Source: Astrothelium macrocarpum
Taxonomy: Eukaryota > Ascomycota > Dothideomycetes > Trypetheliales > Trypetheliaceae
DNA: 64,000 nucleotides
Reading direction: 5' to 3'
Assembly: GCA_021030915.1 (NCBI GenBank)
Contig: JAGEMR010000026.1
Location: 186,001 to 250,000 of the forward strand
The translations under genes were made by a program, and so were the position numbers. Below the pieces are notes generated by a model. The model saw only the letters and a program-made list of their open reading frames with translations. It had not been told where the DNA came from and did no database searches. This document shows, one piece after another, positions 45,614-57,344 of the stretch; the first letter of the stretch is position 1; each line of letters begins with the position of its first letter.

Positions 45614-47259
45614 TCATTTCCAAGGCCGAATATTCGCTCGATCTTTGAGAACCACCCTGATATTCTTCTGGTTCTTGACGAAGCTACCCTCGAGGACCCA
45701 GCTTGCCGCAGGATCATCGAGACAGACATCATATCTTCGAAAAATGGTAGCAACAACTTTCATCATTTCCATCCATGCAAGGTTGCGACCTAAACAAGAG
45801 CGTGCTCCATGGCCAAAGGAAAAGAAGTATCGGTATAAATCTCGATTTTCTTCTTGATCTAGCCACCTTTCAGGTTTGAATTGCAAGGCATCCTCACCGA
45901 AAAGGCGCTTGTCTCGATGAAGGGACCAGGAATATACCGTTACCTGAACTCCTGAGGGGAAAAATTGGCCACTGATTTCGACTCCTTCCGGAGGAGACTT
46001 CCGAGCAAGAGGTACGATGTTTGCGGGACACAGACGCATACTTTCGTAGATCACCGCCTTCAAGTACTGCATAGATTCAGCCAAGTCTATCGGAATTGGT
46101 GAGTCTGAGAGCCATGAAGCCCGGTGGCACGTTCTATCAATCTCGTCCTGCAGTTTGATCATTGCTGCGCTATTCTTCAGCAGGAAATAAATCACAGCTC
46201 GAGTTGAAGTTGCCGTAGTATCGGCTCCGGCAAACACATTTGTGGTCGCCATGGAGCGGACAGCTTCAGTGTCAAAACTAACTGGATCAGCTTTGTTTAT
46301 TTGGAGGAGTTTCTGTAGTATATCTGGTTGAGCCAGTTCTCCATCATGCTCCCGAGTTTCACATTGGCTAACAACAAATTTCCTCACAGATCCGTTGCGA
46401 TTGGCAAGAGCAAAAGGATTACCAAGGATGGGAAAGAGCACACGTTCGCAAATGCCATAAAACCGGGGATTTTGTCCGACCCAAGCGGCCGAATCAATGG
46501 CAGCCCGAATTTGCTGCAAAGCGTTGTTCCAGTCGCTACCGATTTCAAGAAACCCGAATGGTTTCGAGAATGTCACGCTCCCAATAGTGTCTATTATCCA
46601 TCAATTAAGTCGCCTAACAAGATCAGGCATATGCGACTTACCAAAGCTCCAGTATTGAATCCAGGGACTAATATCAAACGACCGGCCGCGTTTCTTATCA
46701 AGTTGCAAGCAGAGCTGCTTTATGGTCACATCAATCTGTTGCTCCTGGCCTCTTATACTCGTTGTCGAGTATGTCTGCGCAACAAGGCGACGCTGCTTTG
46801 CATGCCTCTGTTTGTTGCGTTCCGAGACGAGATCGAATCGACGCTTACCTTGAAAGACTTTGAAGAAATCCGTCTTTTCACAAGTTGTGCCCGGACCATA
46901 GACTGCTCGCAGCGCTTCCACGGAACAGATATGCCTGGAGAACATGAGCCAACGCCAGCGCGCTGTGAAATAATTACCTACACCTCGTTAGGAGCCACCC
47001 GGATGATTTCACCATATTTCTTGTGCAACTCTGGGAGAACCTCATCCTGAATTCCCCGCCAATTAATATATGTGTACCAAAGACGGGTTATCGATGCTAA
47101 AAAAGGGCCAGGATATTTCGAAAGAGGCGATGATACACGACGTTTTAGTAGAAGAGTGCATGACAACACCACTAGAGTCACACAGAAGATATTTAAGGCA
47201 TGGACTAAAATGCTTGCATAGCCGCCTTTGGTTTTAATTTCTTCTGTAAGTTGCTCCAT
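45614..47259 (-). CDS. Cytochrome P450 monooxygenase (pisatin demethylase-like)
   Basis: Three exons (47259..46982, 46934..46642, 46590..45614) join in frame to 515 residues. Start MEQLTEEIKTKGG, then a membrane helix (FCVTLVVLSCTLLL), the hinge SPLSKYPGPFLASITRLWYTY, and EIIRVAPNEV joined by intron 1 to HICSVEALRAVYG. Exon 2 carries RRLVAQTYSTTSI. Exon 3 carries the I-helix motif FAGADTTATST, the ExxR motif ESMR, the PERW motif FKPERWL, and the haem loop FSFGHGARSCLGRNLAW with the Cys ligand. The gene is intact and distinct from the P450 at 3.7-5.4 kb. Similar fungal P450s demethylate or hydroxylate plant or fungal aromatics; the actual substrate is unknown. Confidence 0.9.
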
Positions 47260-48761
47260 CTTGTGCTCTATGATCTGCCGGAAAGGAATCACGTGACAAT
47301 GGACAAGAGCAGGTGTAAGAGAAACAAAGGCCTGACTCTGTGAAAGGTACTGAAGTGTACTTTGGTCTCCTCTCACAATTTGCTTTTTAACAAACCTGAG
47401 ACCATCGAAAATCTTATTGGCCCTTTTCCAAATACAGGGGGAGCAGGACGTGCAACGCGTTCCAACAACGGTGCGGTGGCGCTTTCGCGACGTCCCGTGC
47501 CGACTCTCCGCATTTAGGTCTCGCCAAGGCAAGGTTTCCGAGTTGATCATTTGCCACAGCTTTGAAAGATGATCCACAGGAAGGGATACCCGATCGGCAG
47601 GGGATATCATTCAATACTATAATTGGTTGCTTGTTCCTGGGAAAAGCGGCGCGGCCAAGAGCCTTTATCTCGCTATGGCGCTCGCAAACCACTGTTGTCT
47701 TCTTTCGGACGTTCCTCCCGTCCTATCGTGAGGGGCTGACGACCGCTCCACCCACCAGGCTCAGCAACCTTGTACGTCTGATGTCTATGACATCCTTTGC
47801 AGCGCCACGAAGAAATTCGAACGTCCGATTGGCACAAGCCTCGTAAATGCTCCACAAAAAGACAAATTTGACCGATGAGGGCCAAAATCCAACGTTTCGA
47901 TTAGCAGCTGGATTTGATTTTTTGGAAAAGCAATATAGCTCCGGCTATGCACCCAGACCGTTACGTAGTCCTCCTTCCGAATTCCGAATTTGACGCTACT
48001 GCTAATATTCTAGCACAATGCGTTATTTCGGTCCGGGTTTTCAATTCTTGGACGAGTGCACATCATCTTCGTCTCCCTTGCCGACATGCAGGATAAACCA
48101 GTGGCCAGAACATCTCTGGGGAAAAGGAGACACTCTCTGGTGTAGTGGATTCGCTAGTTGCAATTTCAACGCCACCGAACGCATTCGCCACCGAGCTGAA
48201 CGGATTATTCTGCCGGAATCTGTATGAATTAAAGGTTAGCGCGTTGACCGCGCTGAGCCAAAGTATGAACCCCTGCATCAGGTTGAGATTCACTGAGCAA
48301 AATGAACAATATCCAATTTATCTTCAGATGGCTTGCGGTCTGTCGAGACCCTAGACTTTGTAAAATGCAGCCGAAGCCCTGTCCATGATGGTATCACACT
48401 TTCGCTAAATTCTTACTAGGTTCGCAAAAACCGTTGTCTTGTTCGAAGATTAATGCCCGAGGTTGGTGGCTTTCATCACAGGAGGTCGATCGAATTCTAA
48501 ACCAAAAAGGCTAAGACCGTGCCGTCAGGAACAGTAGCGCCTTTATGCTTGCAGGGATCTTGTGATATGACGAAAGTTTTCTTTTGAGATACGATATAGG
48601 GTTTCGTTTGTCTGTTAAGTTTGGACAACGTGATCTTGAGCACATAGTAGGCATGCATTTTATCCGTTCAATACTTTGTCGACTTCTCCGCAACGTTGTC
48701 TCAAACTCCAGTGGCTCGCTCTAAAGTATCATTTACGACTGTCTGGAGTATACTCGTTAGA
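47260..48761. other. Non-coding gap
   Basis: 1.5 kb between divergent starts (P450 left, PTH11-like right). No convincing gene; scattered short frames on both strands. It should hold both promoters. Confidence 0.4.
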
Positions 48762-50004
48762 ATGCCGGCGTCTGGCATCAGTTCTGATGGCGCGAAGATG
48801 ATCGGATGGGCTACTGTGCCCGTCCCTTTCGCCACTCTTGCAGTGATTCTACGTTTTCTATCGCGAAGAATTGTTCGGAAGATTGGAGCTGATGATTGGT
48901 GTATGCTCGTTGCTCTGTTCATCTATTACGGCATGTACATCACCACAGTGATATGGGGCGTTATCGGTAAAGCTGGTTTTCCTCAACAGGATGTCAGTGA
49001 TGAACAGATCGAAGAGTTTTTAAAGGTAATATGATCCAACTTGAAACCCGGGATTCTAGTTAGAGTACGCGCTGATAAGCTCCAAAGATATTTTTTGCCG
49101 TTCAGATTCTCTACGGTTGTGTCGGCCCAACCATTAAGATGTCATTTCTTCTCTTCTATCGCAGAATTTTCGTCGTCACCTGGTTCTTGAACACAACATT
49201 AGTGGTTGCGGCATTGGTAGTGGCATGGTCTGCCGGGGTTGTATTTTCGGTCATATTCGAATGTGAGCCGGTGGGATCCTACTGGCAACCCTCACTGCAA
49301 AAGTCGTGCATTCAAGAGTCGGCTTTTTTCCGGGCGAACGGTATAACAAACCTACTTCTTGACCTAATTATCCTGACTTTGCCAATACCAATGATATGGA
49401 GACTGCAAATGTCGACCAGAAGGAAGATATCTTTGACAGGTGTTTTTGCACTTGGAGCTTTGTCAGTCTCAGTACCCTTGGTTGAAGAACACTCACTGAC
49501 AATATCTAAAGTGTTTGTGTCGCAAGTGTAGTAAGAATTATTTACATTTGGACCATTCATCTCGATAATGCAACCGGTAAGTACTCATTAGAGCGGATCT
49601 CAACTGACGATGAGATAATAACCAACAACGTCGTAGGCACTGCTGCAATTCCCCAAATTTGGACAAACCTCGAGCCAGGCGTAGGAATTATCTGCGGCTG
49701 TCTACCTACCTTGCCTTTACTCCTACAGAAGTTGTCGGAACGCCATTCTTCAAACCAAAGTAGTAGTACAAATAAGCTAGCAGAGTACTTTTACAGCAAA
49801 TCCTCAACAGATCGCAAGCCTAAGAGACCAACTCAGGACACGGATCTCGATACAGAAAGTCAAATTGATCTGCGATTTGATCGGGGTGTCGAACTGGAAA
49901 CCCAAGTGCGCAAAACTTCGCTGAGTAGCAATAGAAGTCATCAACCGCTTGATGGAACTATCGGAGTGCACAAAGAAGTATCGCAAACAGTGAGATACTC
50001 ATGA
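48762..50004 (+). CDS. PTH11-like seven-helix receptor (rhodopsin domain)
   Basis: Four exons (48762..49025, 49106..49461, 49512..49576, 49637..50004) join in frame to 350 residues. The helices are at WATVPVPFATLAVILRF, CMLVALFIYYGMYITTVIW, ILYGCVGPTIKMSFLLFYRRIF, LVVAALVVAWSAGVVFSVIF, ITNLLLDLIILTLPIPMIWRL and FALGAFVCVASVVRIIYIW (the last rebuilt by splicing with donor GTCAGT), then GVGIICGCLPTLPLLL. CEPVGSYW is the family's extracellular Cys motif. The C-terminal 110 residues are polar and Ser/Thr-rich, presumably cytoplasmic. Members sense surface or plant cues in filamentous fungi; the ligand here is unknown. The ATG at 48762 is the first that precedes a helix without a long disordered leader. 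Confidence 0.85.
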
Positions 50005-50163
50005 CTGGAATAAAATTAATAACTACTCGATTTAAAAGAGTCCAGCACAGGGGCGCAGCAGTTAAGATACCGCCGGCTTCCATCACCATGGTTTTTGGGC
50101 CACATGAACGCTACTTTGCTACGAGTCAGCTTTGATGATACATTTGGTTTGAGGTGGCTCGAC

Positions 50164-51007
50164 CTACAATATCCAATGATATTTTCGTTTTGCTGAATTT
50201 TGGACGAATTCTTCCTCTGCATCATTTCGTAGCTGCTGAAAGTCTTGACTTGTAATTCGGAGTATATCCCATTGGCCTCTGTCCTGCACTGCCTTCGTGA
50301 CCGAGTCCAGGAGACCATACATATTTTGTCTTGCAAGTTTAGCGACTTCTTTTCCTTTACGATCGTCGATTGCATCTGGATCTAAGTAGCACTTGAAGAA
50401 TTTCTCGGAGATATTGGTGAATCCAGCAGCAACGAGGGGTGGCGTTCGTTTTTGATTAGCAAAGCCATCGATTCCAGAGTATGCTGCTCCTTTCCGATAG
50501 CACTGAAACCATCGCATGAGTGGATTAGACTCATCTCTCCAGTCAACTATGTCTGAATATGCACCAATAGATACGTCAGGTATCTCGATCCAGCCACCAG
50601 GTCTGAGGTGTTCAAAACATCGTTGGAACAGTGTCGACCAGTCATGAATGGCGCTAATGAGGACTCTTATGGTTATTATATCAAACAAAGTGATGTGACT
50701 GTCAGTAAAAACCCATGGTCTCTCAATATCAGCCTCCAAAAGCGTCAAATTCTTAAGACCAAAACCCAAGGTAGGGGGAGTAAGGTCAACACCCACAACA
50801 CTCGCCTTTGGAAAACTTTTGGCAACGGCTGCTGTCCATACAGCAGATCCACAGCCAAGATCCAACAGTGACTCAATTTCTGAGGAAGGTATAGTTAAGA
50901 GTTGCCCGTCAAGGAGAATTTGCCAGAGGTGGTGTTGTAGGTCTGATTTCCATCAGCTTTGCCCCTTGTTTGACGAGCTGATAAATACCAAGACGACTTA
51001 TCTCCCC
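50164..51007 (-). CDS. LaeA-like SAM-dependent methyltransferase; 5' end damaged or unresolved
   Basis: The main exon 50942..50164 encodes LDLQHHLWQILLDG, the SAM-binding motif LLDLGCGSAVWTAAVA, the acidic VVGVDLTPP, LEADIERPWVF, and LRPGGWIEIPD, then FFKCYLDPDAIDDRKGKEV, the build of fungal LaeA/UMTA-type methyltransferases. A 19-base exon (51007..50989) joins it with a 45-base intron. Farther upstream YYLDSSREQA reads like the family's N-terminal segment, but I can join it to RLDLQHHLW only with a one-base mismatch, or by using a non-consensus splice site. So the gene is either a pseudogene, has an unusual intron, or carries an error there. LaeA relatives regulate secondary metabolism or modify small molecules. 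Confidence 0.65.
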
Positions 51008-51820
51008 CTAAATTCTAGTTAGGTTCTGTGTATTGTCCCTTGGTTTGTTCCGCTTCATACGTGCCTGCTCCCTAGATGAATCCAAGTAGTAATTATCGTG
51101 ACCCATGAGTCGCAACTATGCGCCCTCTCTTTTCGGTGCTATCTTAACGGATGTAATGAATAAATCAGAATTTGACAATCTATCCGTGAAGCTAATGCTT
51201 TTCTAAATGTGAGGATATGCACACTGTCCCTTCTGTTGTTTAAACTCCATTTACACGGTCTCCAGCTGGAGCTAGTAGAGCAGCATGATCTAGTGCCCCA
51301 GAGCTTGTACCGGGATTATCAAACTCTTGACGCACTCTACCCGGGAATTCCATATGCCTCTGAAGACGACACGCACGTGTCCAGATAGAGTATGTCGTCG
51401 CGCAATCTGTAACAGCTGTGCATTAGCTTCATGCAAATACGGCACATGAAGGCGAGGAATAAATCCTTCTCAAACTCCTTTGGGATTATGCGCCGGAAGT
51501 GCCTGTGGAACGAAAAGTGGGGCGTGAGTAAACGTTTCATAATACATTTGCGGATTGGCGTTGGATGGGAATGAAATTGTGCCGAGTTGAAAGATGCCGG
51601 GCTCCCAGACAGCCTTGGTTTTTCTCGCAAATCCAGATCAATTAGCGCTCCATCAGGTGCCATCATCTATCGGCAGCCAAGACGACGGACTAAAATGTAA
51701 GCGCACCTACCGAGCTTCTAAAAGTACGTCACCTACTCGATCTTTCTTCCGCGCGACCTCCTCCTACTCGGGTCAAGCTTGAAGCAGAGCGCAGGCTAGC
51801 CCGTGGCGCAAAATATCGTC
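51008..51820. other. Gap with candidate N-terminal remnant of the methyltransferase
   Basis: Positions 51010-51130 on the minus strand hold the broken YYLDSSREQA segment described for the methyltransferase. A 109-codon minus-strand frame (51337-51666) has no recognisable domain. The promoter of the hydrolase gene lies at the right end. Confidence 0.3.
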
Positions 51821-52585
51821 ATGTCTTCCAAGACCAAGCCTACCATTTTGCTTGTGCACGGAGCTTGGCATGTACCCACTCACTACACTGGGTTTATTGG
51901 AAAACTACGCGGAGATGGTTATGAGGTGATTTGCCCTTTACTTCCAACTTGCGACGACAAGAAACGCCTTGGCTCAAACTTGTCCACCGATGTCGACTTC
52001 ATCCGAAATCAGATCATAGCATTACTTGATAAAGATCAGTCTCGTGAAGTCGTTATGCTTCTTCACTCCTATGGCGGAGCTGTTGGCACCGAAGCTGTGA
52101 GAGGTCTATCCGCTCGTGAACGCGCCAGCGAAGGGCATAGTGGAGGCGTCGTAAGGCTCATATACATGTGCGCCTTCATGCTGCAGCCTGGCGAAAGCTG
52201 TCTCAGCGCGAGTCCTTCACGGCCAGGGCCTAATCCAGTTGACATTGATGAAAAGACAGGAACGACATTCCTCCGTGTCCCCCCACAATATCTCTTCTAT
52301 GGCGATCTACCCACCGAAAAGGCGAGGAACATGGAGAACCTGCTTGTTCGCCATAGCCTGGCAGGCTTGGTGGACGAAGTTCACAATCCCACCTGGAAAG
52401 ACATTCCTGTAACTTATCTAAAAGCGACGCTGGATCAAGTGCTATTACCATGGTGGCAAGATACCCAGATTCAGAATGTGAGAGATGCAGGAATTGAAGT
52501 CGACGTTGAGTCATTTGAAACGAGCCATAGTCCGTACTTGAGCATGCCTGAGGAGATTGTAGACGCAATCAAGAAGAGAATTTAA
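51821..52585 (+). CDS. Alpha/beta hydrolase
   Basis: One exon from the ATG at 51821 (254 residues; the longer frame from 51803 starts with GTG and is not likely). The oxyanion-hole motif is LLVHGAWH near residue 11. The nucleophile elbow is LLHSYGG with Ser83; it lacks the first Gly of GxSxG (His instead) but keeps the rest. A late Asp and the His in ETSHSPYLS complete a probable triad. The family includes esterases, lipases and polyketide-processing enzymes of the EstC/AB-hydrolase_6 type. It follows the methyltransferase divergently and could act in the same pathway. Confidence 0.82.
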   Translation: MSSKTKPTILLVHGAWHVPTHYTGFIGKLRGDGYEVICPLLPTCDDKKRLGSNLSTDVDFIRNQIIALLDKDQSREVVMLLHSYGGAVGTEAVRGLSARERASEGHSGGVVRLIYMCAFMLQPGESCLSASPSRPGPNPVDIDEKTGTTFLRVPPQYLFYGDLPTEKARNMENLLVRHSLAGLVDEVHNPTWKDIPVTYLKATLDQVLLPWWQDTQIQNVRDAGIEVDVESFETSHSPYLSMPEEIVDAIKKRI

Positions 52586-54702
52586 ATCATCTTAGATCTT
52601 GATCTACCCTGTAGCTTGGGGAATAGGGAATTTTGGTTCGTCGTTGCATCAAAACTTTGGTAACGAAGGTGTGGGATACTCACGCGAGATACTCACGCAA
52701 GAATCAATGTCAAAAGTAGCGAAAGGTGGAATGGAGGAGTAAATATCAAAGCGGAGGCATTTAAAGACGAGCCGTGTCAAGCAAATAAGCTCTAATATTC
52801 TGGTAGCATGGAAAAAAGACAAGGTGCTGCGTGCTTGGTGCTGAGCGCCTTTTTGGGCCGTTCTACATGACTCATAGTTTTCGAACTTAGGTTTCGGCGT
52901 TTTACTATTGGCCATCATACAAGCTTACCTCATGTTAGTCCTAACCATGTCTTCATTTGGCATTGAATTCTTCTTGTGGTTCTCCGGATGTCACATAAGC
53001 CTTCCCCACAGGACGCTTATAATTTGCGTAATACTAGATTGAGTCTCTCCTCAATGACAGAAACGTAAACCAAGAAGAAGGTAAGATTTGGTTCCTTTCC
53101 GTATATTCTGATGATACAATTTCATGCAAACAAGATAAAAAATGGCACATGCACCAGGACATGCCATACATTTTCTTCTCGCAATCTCTTGTTGATTTGT
53201 CAGGCTGACACCTAGCGTGTATCAGACGGAAACGTAAATAGCTGCCGTAGCCCACATACGAATCCACAGGAATTCTGATTTCAACATCTCTGACCGTCAT
53301 TCCTGGATCTCTGGACTGCTAGTGGTGTAAAGCAAGGCTCTTGACGTTCTGGTACTGTAATGGGTGCTCAAGTCAAAGTGGTTGTATGTTCGATAGCTGA
53401 CGTATTTCCGGCAGCTGTCGTGTTTATAGCAACAATGCTGCAACCTACAGATTAGGCCAGCTCTTCCATGCACGCCTGGGGGTTCGACAAGTTAATAGAG
53501 ATCATGCTATAGCCCTTGAAAGGCGGACTCCTCATGCGCGGAGTTTGGCGGAAAGCTTCAACTTGTGTGATCGGATTTGCGGGCACGCGATATTGGCCCT
53601 CAAAGGATAAGAGACAAGATCTGCGGGCTTCGAATCACTTACTGACATCATAGTTTGCGAGAACTATGTCAAGAAAAAGCAGAATGCTCGGTATCCAGTT
53701 AACTTTCCGTAGCCTTACCGTCCCCTGAGGATTATCGTAGAATCATTCTTAAGGCAAGCTTTGAAGTATATCTGCATTCATACGTTAAGATTCATAATAG
53801 ACGGTAATAGTAACCTAAGAGCAAGGGTCATTTATGTAGAATAAATCACGATAGTAGTGACATCATTTAAAGGCTATAGCAGGTTTAAACCATTTTCGAT
53901 CGGATGACACTCAGTTGGTACTCAAACTTTCAGGCATCAACTCACCTCTATGCTCAACGGCCGCCTTTCATAGGATTTCCCCAGTTACAGTGATAAGCCA
54001 CTCACCTTCTGGAAAGCGCGGAAGCTATGCATTGTCTGTCACGACATGCAATAAATAGACAGATCTGCATTGGAAGCTACAGAACATCGAGATGGGAGAA
54101 AAGCACCCAGAGCCATAGTTCTCCGATCCGCCGCAAAGTATGGGAATAACTTGGGTGCGAAAAGCTCGATTCGCATGGTGGTCCCAACGAACTGGCGCTG
54201 CTCAGCCGCAAAGCGGATGTTTTCGTGCCAGAAACGTCCAGTCTTCGACGCTTACGAAATGTATCGTATCTTGGGCTGGTTTTCGAAGACTTTTCTGTAA
54301 GGTTGCAATACTCTTATAACGCTATGTGCGAATTGGGTGCCCGTTTTGGTCTCAGTTGCCGCTACGTTAGCTCGCGCGGACCATTAAAAGCGGGATAAAA
54401 GCAGATTACTCTGGCTTTCGTAAATTTTATCTAGCGCTGTTACTAAAGCGTAAAGCTGTTAAGATTACTAGACGTGTACGGAATAATCAGCTCTCAAAAT
54501 ATTAATTAATGAGCAATGCCGCACTGGCGGAAATTGGTGGGTGTGCGCGAGATTACGAAGGCATAAGCAAAGCCGCTGTAAGGTCGAGAAACTTCTGAGA
54601 GTAAAACTTGCGTAAGAACGGAGATTGCGTAGGGTGCTTGATCTCAAAATAGGAGAAGCTTTGAGGGGATGTTATGCTTAGACTGTATCCTAAGCGCCCG
54701 AC
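52586..54702. other. Long non-coding gap before the AT-rich island
   Basis: 2.1 kb of ordinary composition. No gene or repeat recognised. Composition stays normal up to the inverted repeat at 54703. Confidence 0.4.
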
Positions 54703-54704
54703 TA

Positions 54705-54772
54705 GGAGTCTCCACCACCATTCGCCCGGCCCGAGCATTCGCCCACCCAATTTGACTCTCACCACCACGCGC
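54705..54772 (+). repeat. Left inverted repeat of the AT-rich element
   Basis: Holds CCATTCGCCCGGCCCGAGCA and further C-rich motifs; its inverted copy is at the other end. Confidence 0.75.
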
Positions 54773-56772
54773 TCGAACCTAATTATCTCAACAATAACAA
54801 CGAATAATGAAATCGGATCTGAATTTTTTGATAATTTTAAATTATACGCTGAAATTGAATTATTAATTTTAATCTAAATAATATTATGATATTTTTTATG
54901 ATCGCCGTAAATGATCTGTATGAGAATTTGTTTTTGTTTCATTCAATATCTCCACATTTATATATACAATATTTTAAATTTATTCGATTATATTCTATTA
55001 TTTTTATTATTTTAATTTTTTTTGACGAATTTAAAGAATGAATTATTTATTCGTTATTCGTTATTTTTTAATCTTCTATTTCTGTTATTTTTGAATAATT
55101 CATTTTTTTTTACATTATTATTGAATTTTTTATCAGACGCGTTTTCATTTTATTTTTTATTTTATTTTGATTTATCTATCAATTTATTATTAAATCTTTT
55201 AAATCTTTTTTTATTCCTTTTTTATTCGTTCAACTTTTTTCTATTATTATTATAATTCACGGATTCATATTATTTTGATAAAATTATAGAATTTTATTCC
55301 ATCAAATTCTGAAGATATATTAAATTATTTTTTTTATTTTATACATTTTTTTTAAATTTTGATTGTTTTTTTAAAATTCAAATTCTTCATTTTTAGAAAA
55401 TAAATTCATATATTCTGATAGAATAATTTGATATATCATTTATTTATTTTTATTCATTATAATAAATTTAATTTGATATCAATCCATTTATGAAATTATT
55501 TCAAATATTTAAAATTGATATTAATTGAAATATCTGAATTAATAGATCATTTTAAATATTATTAAAAAATTTATATATTGATTTAATCAAATATAATTAA
55601 AAAATTGAATGATTAAAAATTTATTTTAAATTATTCATTAATAATATTTTTTGATATAAATATTAATTTATATATCCTTCAGAATAATAAAAAAAAATCA
55701 CCTTTCATAAAATTTAATAGAATTTATATATATTGAATTCAGATATCCAATTTTATAAAATAATATTCGGCCAATAATCTGAATAAATTCACGTCCAATA
55801 ATTGAAAACGATAAATAAAATAAAAAAAATAAATAATAATCAGAATTCATTGATCATGATAATAATTGAAAAAATTTATAATAAAATAAAATCCATAATT
55901 ATTAATTATAAATAATTTCTATTTGAAATTATTATTTATTATATTTTTAATATTTTTATCAAATATTTTTATCAATCAATTAAATTCAATTTTATTATTC
56001 GTCTAATTTATTGAAAAGAATAAAAAATTGTATTTATGAAAATCAGAATTCATATTTTAAAATCACGAATTTTGAATAAAATTGAATTGATCATTATAAA
56101 TTATGAATGAAAATAAAATCTCGTCAGTCATAAAAATAATAATAAAAATAATAATCTATTTATAAAAATCGTTTATATCTGATTCGTATAAAAGATTTTA
56201 TTTATAAATTAATCTATTAAATATACAATAATGGAATAAAATTTGATTCATAATAAAATCTTTCTTATTCATATTTTATATATTTTATAATAGAATTTTA
56301 TATTATTCAATTTTAATGGATATTTAATATATAATTAATTATAAAATAATATAATTTGAATTATTTATAATTATTTATTTTTTTTTGAACGAGATTAAAT
56401 ATAATAAAAAATTCTGATTTTAATTATAATTGATAATAATATATAAAATGATTCATCCAATTTTTTTTTATATTCTTTTTATAAATATTAATAATAAAAT
56501 TCTAAATCATTTAAATCATTAATAGAATTTCATAATTTATAAATATATTTATTCATTGAATTAATATAAATTATTGATATTATAAAAAATTGATTAATTT
56601 ATTTTAAAAAAATTCGATTCTATTTTTTTGAATATTTTTATAATAATATGATAACATCAAATAAAAAATTTCGTATTTTTTAATTAATTAAAAATAATTA
56701 AAAATCTTCTATAAATTCGTTTTTATTATCACTGTTTCAATTGGATTCATATTAATGGAGAAATTAATTTTT

Positions 56773-56840
56773 GAATTCGTGGTGGTGCGCGAAAATTAGG
56801 TGGGCGAATGGTCGGGCCGGGCGAATGGTGTGGAGACTCC
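56773..56840 (-). repeat. Right inverted repeat of the AT-rich element
   Basis: Inverted counterpart of 54705..54772. Differs by single bases such as CACCACCATT versus CACACCATT, and AATTTGA versus AATTTTC at the inner side. Confidence 0.75.
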
Positions 56841-56964
56841 TAGAACTTCCCTGGTTTGCTTGCAGCGCCATATCGAATGCCTAACGCAAAGATCGTGGAA
56901 AATCAGAGCCATTCAGCTGTGCTGGGTTGCTCCTTCTTGATCTCTGCGGGAGCAAGAGAGGTAG

Positions 56965-57344
56965 TGTTATGACCACCGAGAGGACCGTGTACACACCCGT
57001 GTACCTGCCATGTCTCTGGCTCATAAGGCTCACGACATGAGCCAAAAGGTTCAGCCTCTGGCTCATAAGGCTCATAACATGAGCCAAGGAATCTCACCCC
57101 TGGCTCATATGGCTCACGCTCTGAATTATAGGATATTATAAAATATATAGAAATATAATAAAATCCATTTTAATTTCGTTGTATTCAAAATCATTTTTTA
57201 AATTAATCTTTGATAACGTTTTCAGTAGAATTTTGAATTATTAAATCATATTATTTTTTATTAATTCAATCTTTTATTAATTCATTTCAGAAGCCATTTT
57301 AATCTGAAATAGATTTGATTCTAAAAATATCTAAAATCATAATA
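56965..57344 (+). repeat. 5' LTR (380 bases)
   Basis: Begins TGTTATGACC. The left part (to about 57125) is unmutated and holds direct repeats of TGGCTCATAAGGCTCA; from about 57130 onward it is AT-rich. The end reads ATCATAATA where the 3' copy has ATCATAACA. Confidence 0.9.

Larger units (their letters stand above)
54703..56842. mobile_element. AT-rich inverted-repeat element (2.14 kb), RIP-degraded interior
   Basis: Inverted ends: left from 54705 begins GGAGTCTCCACCACC, and the right end at 56840 is its inverted copy (ending GGAGACTCC). They match over about 60-70 bases with scattered single differences. TA sits outside both ends (54703-54704 and 56841-56842), as in TA-inserting elements. 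The ends are ordinary in GC, but the interior from about 54790 to 56770 is over 80 percent A+T, with no long frame and no recognisable transposase. This fits strong RIP of a DNA transposon or a non-autonomous relative. Confidence 0.75.
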
